Below are positions 20,121 to 31,198 of a DNA stretch of 64,000 nucleotides, piece by piece. The notes below the pieces were generated by a model. The model searched no databases, was not told the origin of the DNA, and was given only the letters and a program-made list of their open reading frames with translations. The position numbers were made by a program, and so were the translations under genes. The DNA comes from Agapanthus africanus. Its lineage: Eukaryota > Streptophyta > Magnoliopsida > Asparagales > Amaryllidaceae. Every line of letters starts with the position of its first letter. Within the stretch, counting starts at the first letter, position 1. The DNA lies in contig CM057346.1 of assembly GCA_030015575.1 (NCBI GenBank), positions 564,392,315 to 564,456,314 of the forward strand, given 5' to 3'.

Positions 20121-20887
20121 TCTTGTAATTATTTTAAGGAAATAGATACTTAAATTGTTTCCAGCAACATCAATACTCCAAGTATACACTATATTTAAAG
20201 GAAATTTTTGGTATACAAAATTGGAGTTGTTACAGCGGCCTTGGAGATAGTTTCCTCCTTGGCTGCTGAATGAGCTGGAGGAGGATTAGATGTCTCCTCT
20301 TTATCGTCTTCAATAATGATCGGAGGGTCTTCAGCTGGAGGGTCCGGCTGTAACATCATCCCTACCATATCTTGGAAGAGGAGCGCCATTTGTTTTATGT
20401 TAGCCGCTTGCTCTGCGGCTTCTTTGTCCTTCTTTTCGAGGACTCTGCGTAAGAAGTCAGCATCGGTTTCTTGTTCGTGACGCTGCTCTGATGATGCCTC
20501 CGGGCTTTCTTTTGGCCTGGTGAGTGCGGCCATTTGCGTCAGCATTTCCTGAAGCTTCTGTTGCTGCTCCTGGGCTTTTGTCATGGATCGGGTGAGCGGT
20601 CGGTGACCCAACGAAGCGCGGCTATCCTCTTTCCCGGATGCCATATAAACAGTATGCACCACTATGCCCCCAGACTTGGGGCATTTGGATTCAGTGTCTT
20701 TGCGATTTGCCAAAGACACGGGGATCTTCTCCGACCTCCTTCTTTTTTGAGCGGTCGAAGTTGAGGGGGCCGTTGTAGTGGGCACCCAAGTAGCTGTCGT
20801 CCTTTGTGGCTTGACAGAGTAGTCATTATCCTGCCGAACTTTCATCTTTTTCTGTCGGCGGAGATAGTCTTGATCCATTACGGAGTC

Positions 20888-21691
20888 TTAGACTTGACGC
20901 CAGACCTTGTAAATTTTAGAGGACAGCCGCTGAGGGGGCTGCTCCAGCTTCACCTTTGGGGAATTATCCATAGGTGTAGGAGATCTTTTCAATACGGCGG
21001 TTGGCGAGTTTTTGCGCACCCTTCTTAGCGGTTCAAAGCTATTCCCGGTCAGAACAGCAGCATTGATTTCCACCATCGGAGCTGGTGGAGTTATCTCGGA
21101 GGGGGAGTTGCCCCCAGCTTTCCTTACCCGGCGCCAGTGACGATGGCGAGCATGTCGCACGATTGGAGTTGGTTTAGCCATAGGGGTGACCTCCTCATGA
21201 TCCCTGTGTTGGTCAGAATTTGCTGGTATCAGCCTTTTAAAGACCGACGTCCGTTGAATGGGGACGGCCAACCTATCAAAAGCAGACTTCCGAGTACGGG
21301 AAGCAACCTTGGTGATTTCGCCTAGAACGGGAGCAGGGATGGCTATCCACTTCGGGATAACGCCTTCTGGTATTGCAGGCTTCTTCATGGACCCGTTGGA
21401 GCTCTGGCCTAGTCTGTTAAAAACTGAGGCAGTGGAGTTGGGCGACCCGTTGAGAGGGGCCGCAGCAGTAGCAAGCCGATTGAATACCGACTTCTTTGGA
21501 GCTTCTTGTGACGACACAGGGGCGTTGAAGCTCATGGGTGGGAGTATGGTCCCGAAGAATAGTCCAGTGGTGGCTTGAGTTACCTGCTCCACTGGCATCT
21601 TGAAAAGGGAGGCCGCTTGGGGCCCGTAAGTCACTCCTCCACCAAGGACGGAGTGAGAGTTGTAGTTGCAGGTAGTGCAGTTTGAAGCCAT
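20888..21691 (-). CDS. ORF1 of RT-B (267 aa from ATG)
   Basis: The frame is open further upstream, but the first ATG is at 21,691 (MASNCTTC), a start shared with RT-E. The protein contains repeated SVF-x-RL or SAF-x-RL motifs (SVFNRL twice, SAFDRL, SVFKRL), an Arg-rich HRHWRRVRK stretch and a second RRVRK near the end. It ends in TAA only three codons before the gag ATG and in the same frame, so ORF1 and gag could be one polyprotein separated by a stop codon, or use reinitiation. Ogre elements carry such an ORF ahead of gag; its function is unknown. No enzyme motif is visible. Confidence 0.65.
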   Translation of the reverse strand: MASNCTTCNYNSHSVLGGGVTYGPQAASLFKMPVEQVTQATTGLFFGTILPPMSFNAPVSSQEAPKKSVFNRLATAAAPLNGSPNSTASVFNRLGQSSNGSMKKPAIPEGVIPKWIAIPAPVLGEITKVASRTRKSAFDRLAVPIQRTSVFKRLIPANSDQHRDHEEVTPMAKPTPIVRHARHRHWRRVRKAGGNSPSEITPPAPMVEINAAVLTGNSFEPLRRVRKNSPTAVLKRSPTPMDNSPKVKLEQPPQRLSSKIYKVWRQV

Positions 21692-21816
21692 TGATCTTCT
21701 ATTTTCTGCACGGAGCAAAACACCAAATCTAAGTACCTTAAATCCATAGGCAACCACAGCAAACCACGATTCGTTCGCGAACACGACACACGAAGTGTGG
21801 AGTGGAAAGAGGAAGA

Positions 21817-21835
21817 GGTCCCACCAGGCGTGCCA
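21817..21835 (-). other. Primer-binding site of RT-B
   Basis: TGGCACGCCTGGTGGGACC on the minus strand lies 5 nt (GATTC) inside the 5' LTR edge. It starts TGG, complementary to the CCA end of a tRNA. I do not assign the tRNA. RT-E has the same site with two changes. Confidence 0.75.
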
Positions 21836-21840
21836 GAATC

Positions 21841-23988
21841 TGTTCCCCTCCGAATCACGGAGACGCGACCGCGTAGGCCCGTCTAGCCTGAAATTCGGGG
21901 CAGATGCTAATAGGTGCTATCCGTCCACCTCTCCGAAGATGCCAAGTTGATTTATGGCACCGTATATCGAAGGTTTAAACGGATGCGGCCGATGTAGCAG
22001 ACTTCGTCAGATTCCCCCTCGTTCGAGGGGTTTTTGATTGTGGGGACGCTCTTCCCTGCAGACGCAAGCCCCTGCAGTTAATTACGCTACCGCATCGCGG
22101 CAACAACTTTCTCCTTCTCCAGCTGGTCACTTCGTGTCGTGGGTGTTTGTTTTGTTTGTGGTTGCCCGTGGATTGTATACGGAGACTAATTTATGTTGTC
22201 GCCCGTAGGACGTGGATTAGTCCAAATCCGTATTTTCTTAGATTTGGGTTTGGGGTTTTGGTTTAAGGATACGTTAGCCTTATTTGAGACTAAGATCAAC
22301 TTAAACGTTTGTTAAGGATACGTTAGTCTAATTTTAGACTAAAATCAACTTAACGGGATCGTTTAGATCCAACAAGAGAGCATTTGGGCTCTATTGTTCA
22401 GTTTAGGGACATGGTGGTCCACTACCAGTTTAGGGATATGGTGGTCCATTGTATGTATGGCCGTCGGGACCCGTCACCTCTCTAAAGACGTTGAAGGATT
22501 ACAATGACAAATATCAGAGGAGTTCAGAGATGTACCCTTGAACCAATGTTGGTTGGGAGATCTATAGTCCAATTTGGGACTAAAGTCTATTTGAAGGTTT
22601 GGGAGCATATGGGCTCGGTTGAACATTTTATTGTTCTAGATGTTGAGCTTTTATTTGGGCTTGGCCCTTTTCTTAATGCATAGCATTTATTTTTGGTCTG
22701 TTAGACCTTTATTTGGGCTTTGCTCCTCTTTTTTTTTAACAATGCACATCATTTAAATTTGGCCTGTTAGGCCTTTTAATTGGGCTCTGCCCTTTCTTAC
22801 TAATGCACAGCATTTGATGTTTTGACAGTGAGCCACGTGGCCTGTCAGGCGCTTTGCATCAATTAAAGAGCGTAAGGCGCTAGCGCATGTGGAGGTGACA
22901 CGTGTCACACTCTGCTGAGCGCAAGTCTGTTAGCGCAGTGCGCTGCGCCAGTGCACTGCGCTAGTGTACTGCTGACACGTGGCGCGCTCTGGTGCAGTGC
23001 GCCAATCCAAGAGCGCATCGCTCTGTTTTTTTTTAAGCGCAAGGCGCAGATCATTCTGTGGTTGACATGTGGCGCTCTCTGGTGACTTGCGCCAGTCCAA
23101 GGAGCGCAACAGCGCAAATTAAGAGTGCAGGGCACTGTCCAAATAGCGCAGAGCGCATCTTGATCAAATTTAGATCAAAGAAAAGAATATTTTTAGTTCT
23201 AAAGAGATTCTACCTCAAGATTCAAGAACCAATGGTTCTGATTCTCATCAAAAGGCAATGCCTTTATATAGATCAAAAGATCTAATAATGAAGTAAATTA
23301 CTTCTTTTATCTTTTATGATTGGATCTTTTTTGATCTTTTTCTTTTTATTGAAGATCTTGATCTTGTTCTTAGATCATTGATCTTATTAGAAGAAATTCT
23401 TCTTTTTTCAAAGGTTTACCTTTTTCTTCTCTTTGAGTTTTTCTCAAAGCTTTTAGGGGAGCTCTGTATATCTGAGATTTGGAGTCTAGGGGCCTTTATA
23501 TAGGGCCAATTAGTTTGTTAGGTTAGTTACAGAGATCTTTCTCTTATTGATCTGAGGATATTTCCCCACTGTTGGATCTTTGATCCTAGGGCCTCTGTTT
23601 TACAGAAGATAATTTTCTTGTTTTAATAAGATTAAAAAGATCTTTCTAGAATTTTAATTCTGATTAATTAAATAATTTATTATTTAAGTTTTAGTGCTGG
23701 CACAGTTGGTGCAAGTGCACCTGCGCTTCACACATGTCGCGCAGCGTAGAGAGCAGCGCAACTGCGCTAGTGCACCTGGCTGACACGTGTCGCGCAGCGC
23801 AACTGCGCTAGCGCCACTGCACTGACACGTGTCGCGCAGCGCAGAGCGCAAGTTATCTGAAGCGTTGTTTCCTTTATTTTTTGAATTTTTAACACAGAGC
23901 CTTGCTCTGATTGGGGGAAACGGAAGCGTTGCTTCATTTCCCGCCTTGGAATTTTTAAAACAGAGCTTTGCCCTGATTGGGGGAAACA
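21841..23988 (-). repeat. 5' LTR of RT-B (2,148 bp)
   Basis: It is the partner of 7,460-9,598, with the same hairpin array (23,225-23,450) and GCGC segments. The main length differences fall in the GCGC-rich parts. Confidence 0.9.
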
Positions 23989-24117
23989 CCGCCATGTGGA
24001 CTGCCGTCACTGCCTGTTTGTATATTATTCTTTTGGGGCACGACCGGGCTGAGGTCGATGTACCCGTTGTATGTATATTTTACTTTCTGTACAAGGATTA
24101 CCCCGCGGTGGGGTGCA

Positions 24118-24205
24118 CGGATAGCCGGGTTCTAGAGGGCAACGGGCCCGCATCTCATGGCTTTGAGACAGAGGAGGCTTCACTCTAGAATTGGCGGGCT
24201 ATTCG
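24118..24205 (+). ncRNA. Conserved stem structure 1 in the RT-A leader
   Basis: CGGATAGCC (24,118-24,126) pairs with GGCTATTCG (24,197-24,205). Inside it TTCTAGAG (24,130-24,137) pairs with CTCTAGAA (24,183-24,190), and TCTCA/TGAGA (24,153-24,168) forms the tip. RT-H has the same arrangement with identical spacing (70 nt between the outer arms) but a different outer stem. Four of the nine outer base pairs differ between the copies with pairing kept. Confidence 0.6.
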
Positions 24206-24781
24206 CCGCACTCGTAGGGGGTACAGGTTGACCCAAGGAGGGGTGCTCAAGTTACCGGATTCCGTGAAGTGCTGGGTGGTCCATTCACGTTGTTGAAGGG
24301 GGCTGCCTCGCTTCAGGTTTTGGCGGGTAACTTGCCGCGCCCATAGGGGTCTAGGATTTCATTATACAGGCTATCCACACGACCAGGGGAACGCCGAGTT
24401 TCAGTAGCCGCTCTATGAAACCCGGGGATCCCAGATTATCTGTATTGTTCTGTGATGCGTATTACATTTATGTGATGTTGCATTTTATCACGCCATGAGC
24501 GAATATTATATATTGATATATATACTAGTAGATGTTGTATATGTTTTACACCCACGCTAGTCCAGTCCCCGCTCTGTCGTTAGTTAAGTAACCTAACGGG
24601 TGATGACGGTACCCAGTGGCGAATGCGGATGGCATATACGTACATCATATTTTCGTTCTTTTGTGGTGTGATTAATTGATGGGACTACATTGATTCGGAT
24701 CAATGCAAGCTAAACAAACCTATTCTGATGTCGTTAGAACATTTTTCAAAAAGGCTGTTATTGCAAGGACGTTCTCTTTTG

Positions 24782-25009
24782 TTTTGCACAGTGGTATTCG
24801 GTTATGAATATCCAGCACCTCAGTCGATGAGGAAAGGGCCGGGATCCCTTCACCGGGAGTGACCCCTTGGACAGAAGTTTGCGTCAGGATAATAACTTCA
24901 CTATAGCTAATTACTTTTTGCTTTGCATCGTGGTATTCAGTTAGAATATCCTGCACCTCATTCTACGGGGAAAGAGCCGAGATCCCTTCACCGGGAGTGA
25001 CCTCTTTAG
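24782..25009 (+). ncRNA. Duplicated hairpin motif in the RT-A leader
   Basis: Two copies (about 24,782-24,870 and 24,917-25,009) carry GTGGTATTC, then CACCTCA and ATCCCTTCACCGGGAGTGA. The second copy has the stem AAAGAG/CTCTTT (24,971-24,976 with 25,002-25,007). The first has AAAGGG facing CCCTT (24,833-24,838 with 24,864-24,868). An inner TCCC/GGGA stem closes a TTCACC loop. RT-H has two further copies. Confidence 0.55.
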
Positions 25010-25751
25010 CAAAGGTTTTCGCCACTATATTTTTATAAAAAGTTATCCGATTCCTTCAACGATATCAAGTTCTTTACGTTAAAGGTTTTTCGCCAAAAAC
25101 CAACCGTAGCCCTCCGTCGTTTCAGATTAGTATTGCTTAGTATTCGTACTACGTATGTCATGCTCAGCCGAGGCGTAGTGTGCGGTAACTCTGTAATGCT
25201 TTTCTGTCTTATGGATATGTGATTGGTCAGGACAGTCGTACGGTCATTTTGGCTCAGTCAAGGACTCGTGAGGGTAGGTCTAATGCAATCAAGATAATGA
25301 CGAGTTGAACTTGGCTAGGATCCTTTGATATGTTGGCTCAGTTAAGGTCACTTGGGTCCTAGGGGTAAAAATCACATCGGGAGTTTCTAAAGAAACTGAA
25401 ACTTGCCAGGCATGCGCATACCTTCTGGAGTGTGATAATGTGAGTGGATTCCATCACATTATCATGCGATAATAGTTGGATCCCGATTCCCACCGATGAG
25501 TTGGATTACTCCTCGGGTGATCCCGACTAAGTCTTCTTTCAAGGTTTGGAGGAGAATTTGAGGTTACAGTAGGAGGTTCCCTGATTAGATAAAGTGATAA
25601 CCATTCTGATCTAGGTTAGAGTGCACGCTGAGTGTTTCTTTTCTCTCTCTCTTTGGCAGCGACCGTGACCCAACCCTTGACTATGACTCAGTGACCTAGT
25701 TGACCGAACCTTCTTATAACACTGGTTTTTGGATTGTCAGAGTTGCATACC

Positions 25752-26490
25752 TCATTGCCACTCCTACTTTTACCCTTTTCTCCAGAACAGCCCGTATTAC
25801 TACGAACATCCACTTCCATTGGATAAAACCATCGTATGGTTATATACGAACTCAAAGGAACTTGTTCCAGATTCGAGGATGGTTTCCGATTCTGGAGCAA
25901 ACGAAAAGGACTATTCAGTTGTCTTTTCCTTTTACCTTCTCTCAGGTTGCGAGTGTTCCTTGGATTAGAACAGTACACCTATTACGCTTATTGGATAGTC
26001 TTCTTCCAAACCATAGGCTGGTGCCGAACGGTAGGGAATGAAGAAAGCCGATTAGCCTAAGTGTGGTGTACAGAAGGTATTAAGTTAAGACAAATAAAGG
26101 GATTAGAAAGAGGGCAAAGTAAACTGCGACTACTATTCGCGACAAAACCAAGTATTTCATCGCCACTCCTACTTCACCTTTGTATTTCTCCAGAACACTC
26201 CGTGTCACTACGAAGATCCACAGTTATTGGATACTCCATCGTATGGTTATATACGAACTCGAAGGAACTTGTTCCTGTTCGGGGATGGATTCTGGATCAG
26301 GAGAAATAGGAATAAGGTTTCATTCAGTTGTCTTTTATCTTCACCTTCTCTCAGGTTACGAGTGCTCCTAGGATTAGGACAGTACACCCATTATGCTTAT
26401 TGGATAGTTTTCTTCCAAACCATAGGCTGGTGCTGAACGGTAGGGAAGGAAGAAAACCATTTAGCCGAAGGGGGTGTACAGAAGGTAATG
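25752..26490 (+). repeat. Diverged tandem duplication in RT-A (period about 408 bp)
   Basis: CCATCGTATGGTTATATACG occurs at about 25,829 and 26,237. The copies also share TTCCAAACCATAGGCTGGTG and GTGTACAGAAGG. Both are open in short frames but show no protein motif. Confidence 0.7.
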
Positions 26491-29081
26491 ACTAAAGACA
26501 TATAAAGGGATTTGGAGAGATGGCAAAGAAATATACGGTTATAGTTGTGAATCTGATAATGGAAGAGGCATTACTAGGAATATCCGGATACCCCTTCGAA
26601 ATGTTTACATGTTTCAATTTCACTGTATACTGTTAAAAGAAAACTGATTTCCAAATTTGACACTTGCTCCAGGGTATGTATTTACCAGGTATGATTCTCA
26701 CATCTGTATGGTTTTACAGATGATGAGTGGGAGTAAGTTATTGGGAATTGGGTGATCATCCTCATTATATCGGGATTCGTTGTAATTGGTGATATTTGAG
26801 GAAATCACCTGGGTTGTTTGCCGGACGACAGATATTTGGTTTTGAATATCCGTTGTTATGCACCAATTTCAAATTGATATATCTGTACGTTTATTTTTAT
26901 AAAGTGAGATATAACTTTTTGAAATTATGTCTATGACATTTACCTATATCAGTGGATGGTTAGGTAAGGAGCATTAAACAGCGGTGTAATTCTTCTTAAC
27001 CATAAGTACAGTTTTCAACCTACGACACACAGGGAATGAGTTGTTAGACTCAGGGGACTTATACAGAGTATTGTATGTTGTCCAGTGTCCATTAGGACAA
27101 AGGGGTTGGTACTCGTACTATATTCTGTTTACTTGTGACTTCTCTAGTTTTTAGACATGTGTTTCGTAGAAATGCAAGGTCTAAGTTTTGAGAAGTTATA
27201 GGTATAAGAATAAAGTAGAGAACCAGATGTTGCAAGTATCGGTATTCTTCAAGGTGATCGAAAATATAGATACTTATGTATGGTATTCAGTTGATAGTAA
27301 TGATTTTGAGAAACTTGTTTCTCTTTCAGGTTACTCATATCTGGATGGATTCCTAAGTTGAGTAACACTGATCAGCCTCCTTCCATTTAGTTGACATGCA
27401 CTGGAGACAGCTGCATGATTTGTATCTGGTTCAATTAAATCAGTGCCTCTGTTTCTGTATTGGATATAGAACAGTTCATATCTTAACATTGTTAAGGTAC
27501 GGGGAGTTGTCCGGCTTATGCTTAAAACTAGACTCTGGATAACTCAAGGCACGTTTCTGTAATGGCTGTTTGTGGGTTGACTCGGGCTATGACCAGGGTT
27601 GACTTTCTACCATGTGGAAGATCAATAGTGATATTGTTCATGACTCTCCACGGTTTTAATAAAAATGGATTTTTTCAGAAAACAGTAGTGGGAGTATGGT
27701 AGAACTGGAAGTGATTCCAGAACCGCAAACGATTACTGAAAATTTGATAAGAACCTAAAAATTCAATCTGGTTTGACATTCCATTGGCCACTCCGCAGAT
27801 ATGGTGGGTAACCTCAGGCACTCGAGAGGTACTTCGGTATGCTCAAAGACGGTGACAGGAAGGTTCTTGTTTACCCAGACTTGCCATTGCTGTTGTTCCA
27901 GACTGTGAGACCCGGCAGGAGGATGAGTGTAGCGTCGTTCTGAACTAGCTTTAGAAGTGTACGTGTATACGATTCTGCCAAAGGGTTGTCGTAGTCAGTG
28001 GGAGCAGCGGAAGCATAGTGGACAGGTAGCTTATATCTATTTATGGACTAAAGCAGATATAGCGGAGATAGATCATCTATTTCTGATGTGACAGTCATAG
28101 GTTTGACTTCATCAGAATAGGGGATGGATCTGTTAAGAAGGTAGTAGAGTGTGATATCCTGGTATTTGGATGACATACACAGAGTAGGAAGTGAAATTCC
28201 TATACTACGATCGGTTATACTTTGGTTGTCATACAGTGGTTTCTCCACATAGGACTTGGATATTATATCAGACTTTCTGGTTACTAGATCTATGGTTTTA
28301 GATCTAGATTTGGGTAGTATCCCAATCTGGGTACTTAGAAGCATTCTAAAGGTTTTTTAGAATGGACGACTCCTGGCACGGTAGTGTACCTGCAGGTGAT
28401 GGAGTCACCCTCTCTAAAAGTGTCTTACAGACTAAAGGGAAGAGGGATGTGCATGATTGGCAGATCACTTGGTTAGGCAATTGAGTCAATCATGAGATGT
28501 CAAGTACCACACCAGATGTTGTTTTTGCAGTAGATGCAATAAGTGGATATTGATCCAATCCTGGAGAAACATTCAGAAGCAGTTTTAGAACATAAGTGGA
28601 TGTTCTAGGGATATGATAACAGCAGCCTTCTTCGGGAGATGGTTATCATTCCAGGCTTCCAAGGTGACCTGGATGACAGAGTGGCTGTCAGAGTTATAGT
28701 TTTCCCTCTGACGAGGGGCAGTATTTTGGACAGGCGGTCCAAGCGGATACTGAGGGAGGCATGGCGCAGGATACTGATTGGTTTCAGTTGTCAATACAGT
28801 CTAAGAAGTTTGGATTTGGAGTTCATTTATGAGCTAGGTCCCATCAGATATCCAGACATATTCTAAGACAGATATTGCTCATTTCGGGAGATGGCTTTCT
28901 CCGCGAACTTGAGATAAAGAGAGACATAGAAAGAAACATCAGAGCGGATCTACTAACTGAGGCTATTCCTCGAACGCAATAGTTTCGCAAACGGGCTTTG
29001 TGAGACTGACTAGTAGAGGAGTTGGGTGTTCGGTATCACACGGGCTGTGAGTATGCGACATCGCAATAATTAGCCTTGAAT

Positions 29082-29094
29082 GCAAGTGGGAGAT
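29082..29094 (+). other. Polypurine tract of RT-A
   Basis: GCAAGTGGGAGAT directly precedes the 3' LTR. This is the usual plus-strand primer form in plant Copia elements. Confidence 0.85.
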
Positions 29095-31198
29095 TGTTTG
29101 ATATAGTGCCCTCAGAGTCAATTATTGGATCACAGGCGCGTGATTGCAATGATTGAGGGAGGACCTATACCGGCAGGACAGTCTTACTCAGGATGATTGT
29201 ATACTATCTGGTTTGTCTTTATTATCGTGTACATGCTTTAGGTGACATTATGGTTCACTATTACACGTTGATAGAGAATAGTATGCTACCGTGGTTCATC
29301 TTTATCATCGTGCACTGCTTCAGGTGACATTACAGGTCACTATTGCACGTTGGTAGAGCCCATAGGATTCTTGCTTGATGACCAGCAGTATGATGGCGAT
29401 CATATACGTGGGAGCTGGGGTCTATAAGCACATCCTTAAATGGTCCCTGGTCATGGGAGTTTCGAGACAGGGCATCGATACTCCATTAGTAGACTAGTGT
29501 ATACAGTCGAGACCCCGACGAGGGGCGGTGGCTGGTCTCACAAGCCACTGGTGTCAGTTGGTTCACCTAAGATGTATATAGGTGCTCATTGGGTTATGAG
29601 TACACCGGACAGCCGGGAACATGTTAGTTGGTATTATACCTGACGTCAGATAGCAGTTCCCTGGTGACATGTGTACAGGTTAGTTTATCGACCTGAGATC
29701 GTCATTTGTCTCGTGTGAGTTCCCACTGTGCTTTGATTACTACCCTACCACGGCTCAAAGGAGTCGTGCAAACAGGTTTTAGTTGGTACAGTCCCGAGCC
29801 ACATGGAGGCAGCGAGCGGATCGGCAGGGGTTTCGTCTCTCCCGGTATTGGGGGTGAGATCGTGCTGTGTCTAGGAGAGCCATTACACAAAACCCTCGGC
29901 CGAGGCAGGAGATTTACTGGTAGGTGTTCCAGTAGTATCTCAGGGTGTTCTGGGCTACACTCCGACATGACTTGTACCGCTTTTGGGGGTCTGAATTTTA
30001 CCAACCCCCTAGGCCCGACATGCATGCTCATATACGAACGGACCGGGCTGTACGGATATTGTCACTGACAGACTTAGTAGGGTGTCAGGATGAGTTCGCT
30101 CATCGACCTCCATTTTGGTCAATACTTGGTAGCCCGTTACGTACAGCTAATACCTCTGACGTGCTAGTGGTTAAATCCACAGCCAAAGTATTGACGAGTC
30201 TTTAGAGTCCCCCACAGACAGTTTCTCAAGTTTCGGGTGAAACGTTGTAGACGCCGTATGATATATGGCAGGGTTCGATCTTATACGTGCGGTATTGCAC
30301 GGATCATGATCGAACGGATCATACTAGTGGGCTTTGGTTTAAGCCGGATCCTAGTATTAGATTTGTTGGATTACTTTAATCTCATCGCATTCGCATTCAG
30401 TCGGAATGTGGATGCAGGTATGTATATACAGGTGAGGGGTATCCTTGTGATCCGTCACGAGTTTACTTTAGATGTTGCCGTATCTTTTTATTGTTACAAA
30501 TATTTGGATTAATGTTTGTTAATGGAAATTGTGAGCTATACATCATCATTTAGTGCATTAATATAACATGGACATATATGGTGACTCATGGTCTCTTTTA
30601 GTGTGTAAATGTCACATTATGAGATTGATGTGTATTGATATGATGAGATGAGAGAGAGAGAGAGGGCTGCCATGATTTAGTGTTTGGTTTTGTATTTTTG
30701 AAACTTACTCTCTCTCATATTATCATTCTAACACATGAAAAGAAAAGAGAGAAACTTCTTCTTCTTCGTCTTTCTTCACTAGCTCATTGTCTCCATCAAT
30801 GGCAACACCTCTAACCTCCATCCAAATCAATGGATGTAAGAGACAAAATGATCACAAACATTCTCTACAACACCTTGGACACGTCGGCTAGCACACTTCG
30901 TGCCCGAGTTGCTTCGGATGAAGCGGGAGCCCGTAAAAAGACTCATAGATGTGGTGCCCTTTCCGACGAGGAGATCGAGCTAGGAGATGCCGCGAGGAGC
31001 TTGGGATGGTGGCCAAAGACCGAAGGACATGGATCGATCGGTATAGCATTCTATCCCTCTCTCTAGATAGCTAGTTGTAGGTTAATGGTTCGTTCCGGGT
31101 TTTAAGCATACGATAGCGCCGGTTTTCAAGTTAAGAAAAATTTTCGTTTCCGCATTTTGGCCTCAGAAAGACGGCCAGGGCGCTACCGTAGTCTTACA
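29095..31198 (+). repeat. 3' LTR of RT-A (2,104 bp)
   Basis: It begins TGTTTGATATAG and ends GTCTTACA. It is followed by the right TSD copy ttcgt (31,199-31,203), after which RT-D resumes. Confidence 0.92.

Larger units (their letters stand above)
17061..20234. mobile_element. RT-C: solo LTR (3,174 bp) in RT-B gag
   Basis: It begins TGTCACGCCCCG and ends GTTGTTACA, flanked by gcggc at 17,056-17,060 and 20,235-20,239. No internal PBS or coding region is present, so it is a single LTR left by recombination between two LTRs. LTRs of this size beginning TGTCACGCCCC recall Tekay/Del-type chromoviruses; that is a guess from the start and length. It contains AT-rich stretches, a GC-rich CGGCCGA-repeat segment (19,845-19,920) and a tRNA-like motif (20,058-20,113). 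Confidence 0.85.
15414..20878 (-). pseudogene. gag of RT-B, split by solo LTR RT-C and carrying in-frame TAGs
   Basis: The ATG at 20,878 starts a basic, Gln/Glu-rich N-terminal part with the motif RPLTRSMTK. RT-C interrupts it at 20,234/17,061. Leaving out RT-C and one gcggc copy gives 786 nt (262 codons) up to 16,914, so the frame is kept. The Retrotrans_gag core follows (GTGNPHQHV, then LLLRQFVDSL and FEWYLEL), then a long linker and a C-x2-H-x4-H-x4-C knuckle (CPYHQAVSHPIEDC). A Lys-rich stretch and an acidic tail end at 15,414. Two in-frame TAG codons (within 16,960-16,975, and at 16,623-16,625) break it. Gag would form the particle; no pol follows. Confidence 0.75.
7460..23988 (-). mobile_element. 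RT-B: minus-strand Ty3 (Ogre/Tat-like) element with ORF1, gag and an antisense ORF, no pol
   Basis: The 3' LTR is at left (7,460-9,598) and the 5' LTR at right (21,841-23,988). On the minus strand the order is LTR, GATTC spacer, PBS, ORF1, gag (split by RT-C), hairpin and tandem arrays, a + strand ORF, a purine tract and LTR. The flanks are ccgac and ccgcc, a TSD with one mismatch. RT-H, an uninterrupted relative of RT-A, has contiguous sequence across the corresponding point, which supports a single insertion. No protease, RT, RNase H or integrase can be found, so it depends on another element. Without RT-C it is about 13.35 kb. Confidence 0.87.
23989..29094 (+). other. RT-A internal region after RT-B
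   Basis: About 5.1 kb contains no recognisable retrotransposon protein in any frame. It holds structured leader elements shared with RT-H (24,118-24,205 and 24,782-25,009), a conserved stretch at 24,554-24,642, a diverged tandem duplication (25,752-26,490) and an unremarkable AT-rich part up to the polypurine tract. Confidence 0.7.
4714..31198 (+). mobile_element. RT-A: Copia-type LTR retrotransposon without coding capacity (LARD-like), hosting RT-B
   Basis: Two LTRs of equal length (4,714-6,817 and 29,095-31,198, 2,104 bp each) flank a tRNA-Met type PBS (TGGTATCAGAGCC) directly after the 5' LTR and a purine tract (AAGTGGGAGAT) directly before the 3' LTR. The TSD ttcgt is intact at 4,709-4,713 and 31,199-31,203. 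Without RT-B the internal part is about 5.7 kb. I find no gag, protease, integrase, RT or RNase H motif in it. LTR starts of this kind recall the Angela/BARE group of Copia elements. RT-H at 59,255 is a distant family member. Confidence 0.9.

Noticed and set aside
24554-24642. CGTTAG/CTAACG stem in the conserved leader block as a third covarying helix
   Set aside because: The stem forms in RT-A, but RT-H has an unpaired change in one arm, so there is no support from comparison.
25700-26436. Overlapping + strand ORFs in the RT-A internal region
   Set aside because: They fall on a tandem duplication, change frame between copies and contain no Gag or Pol motif.
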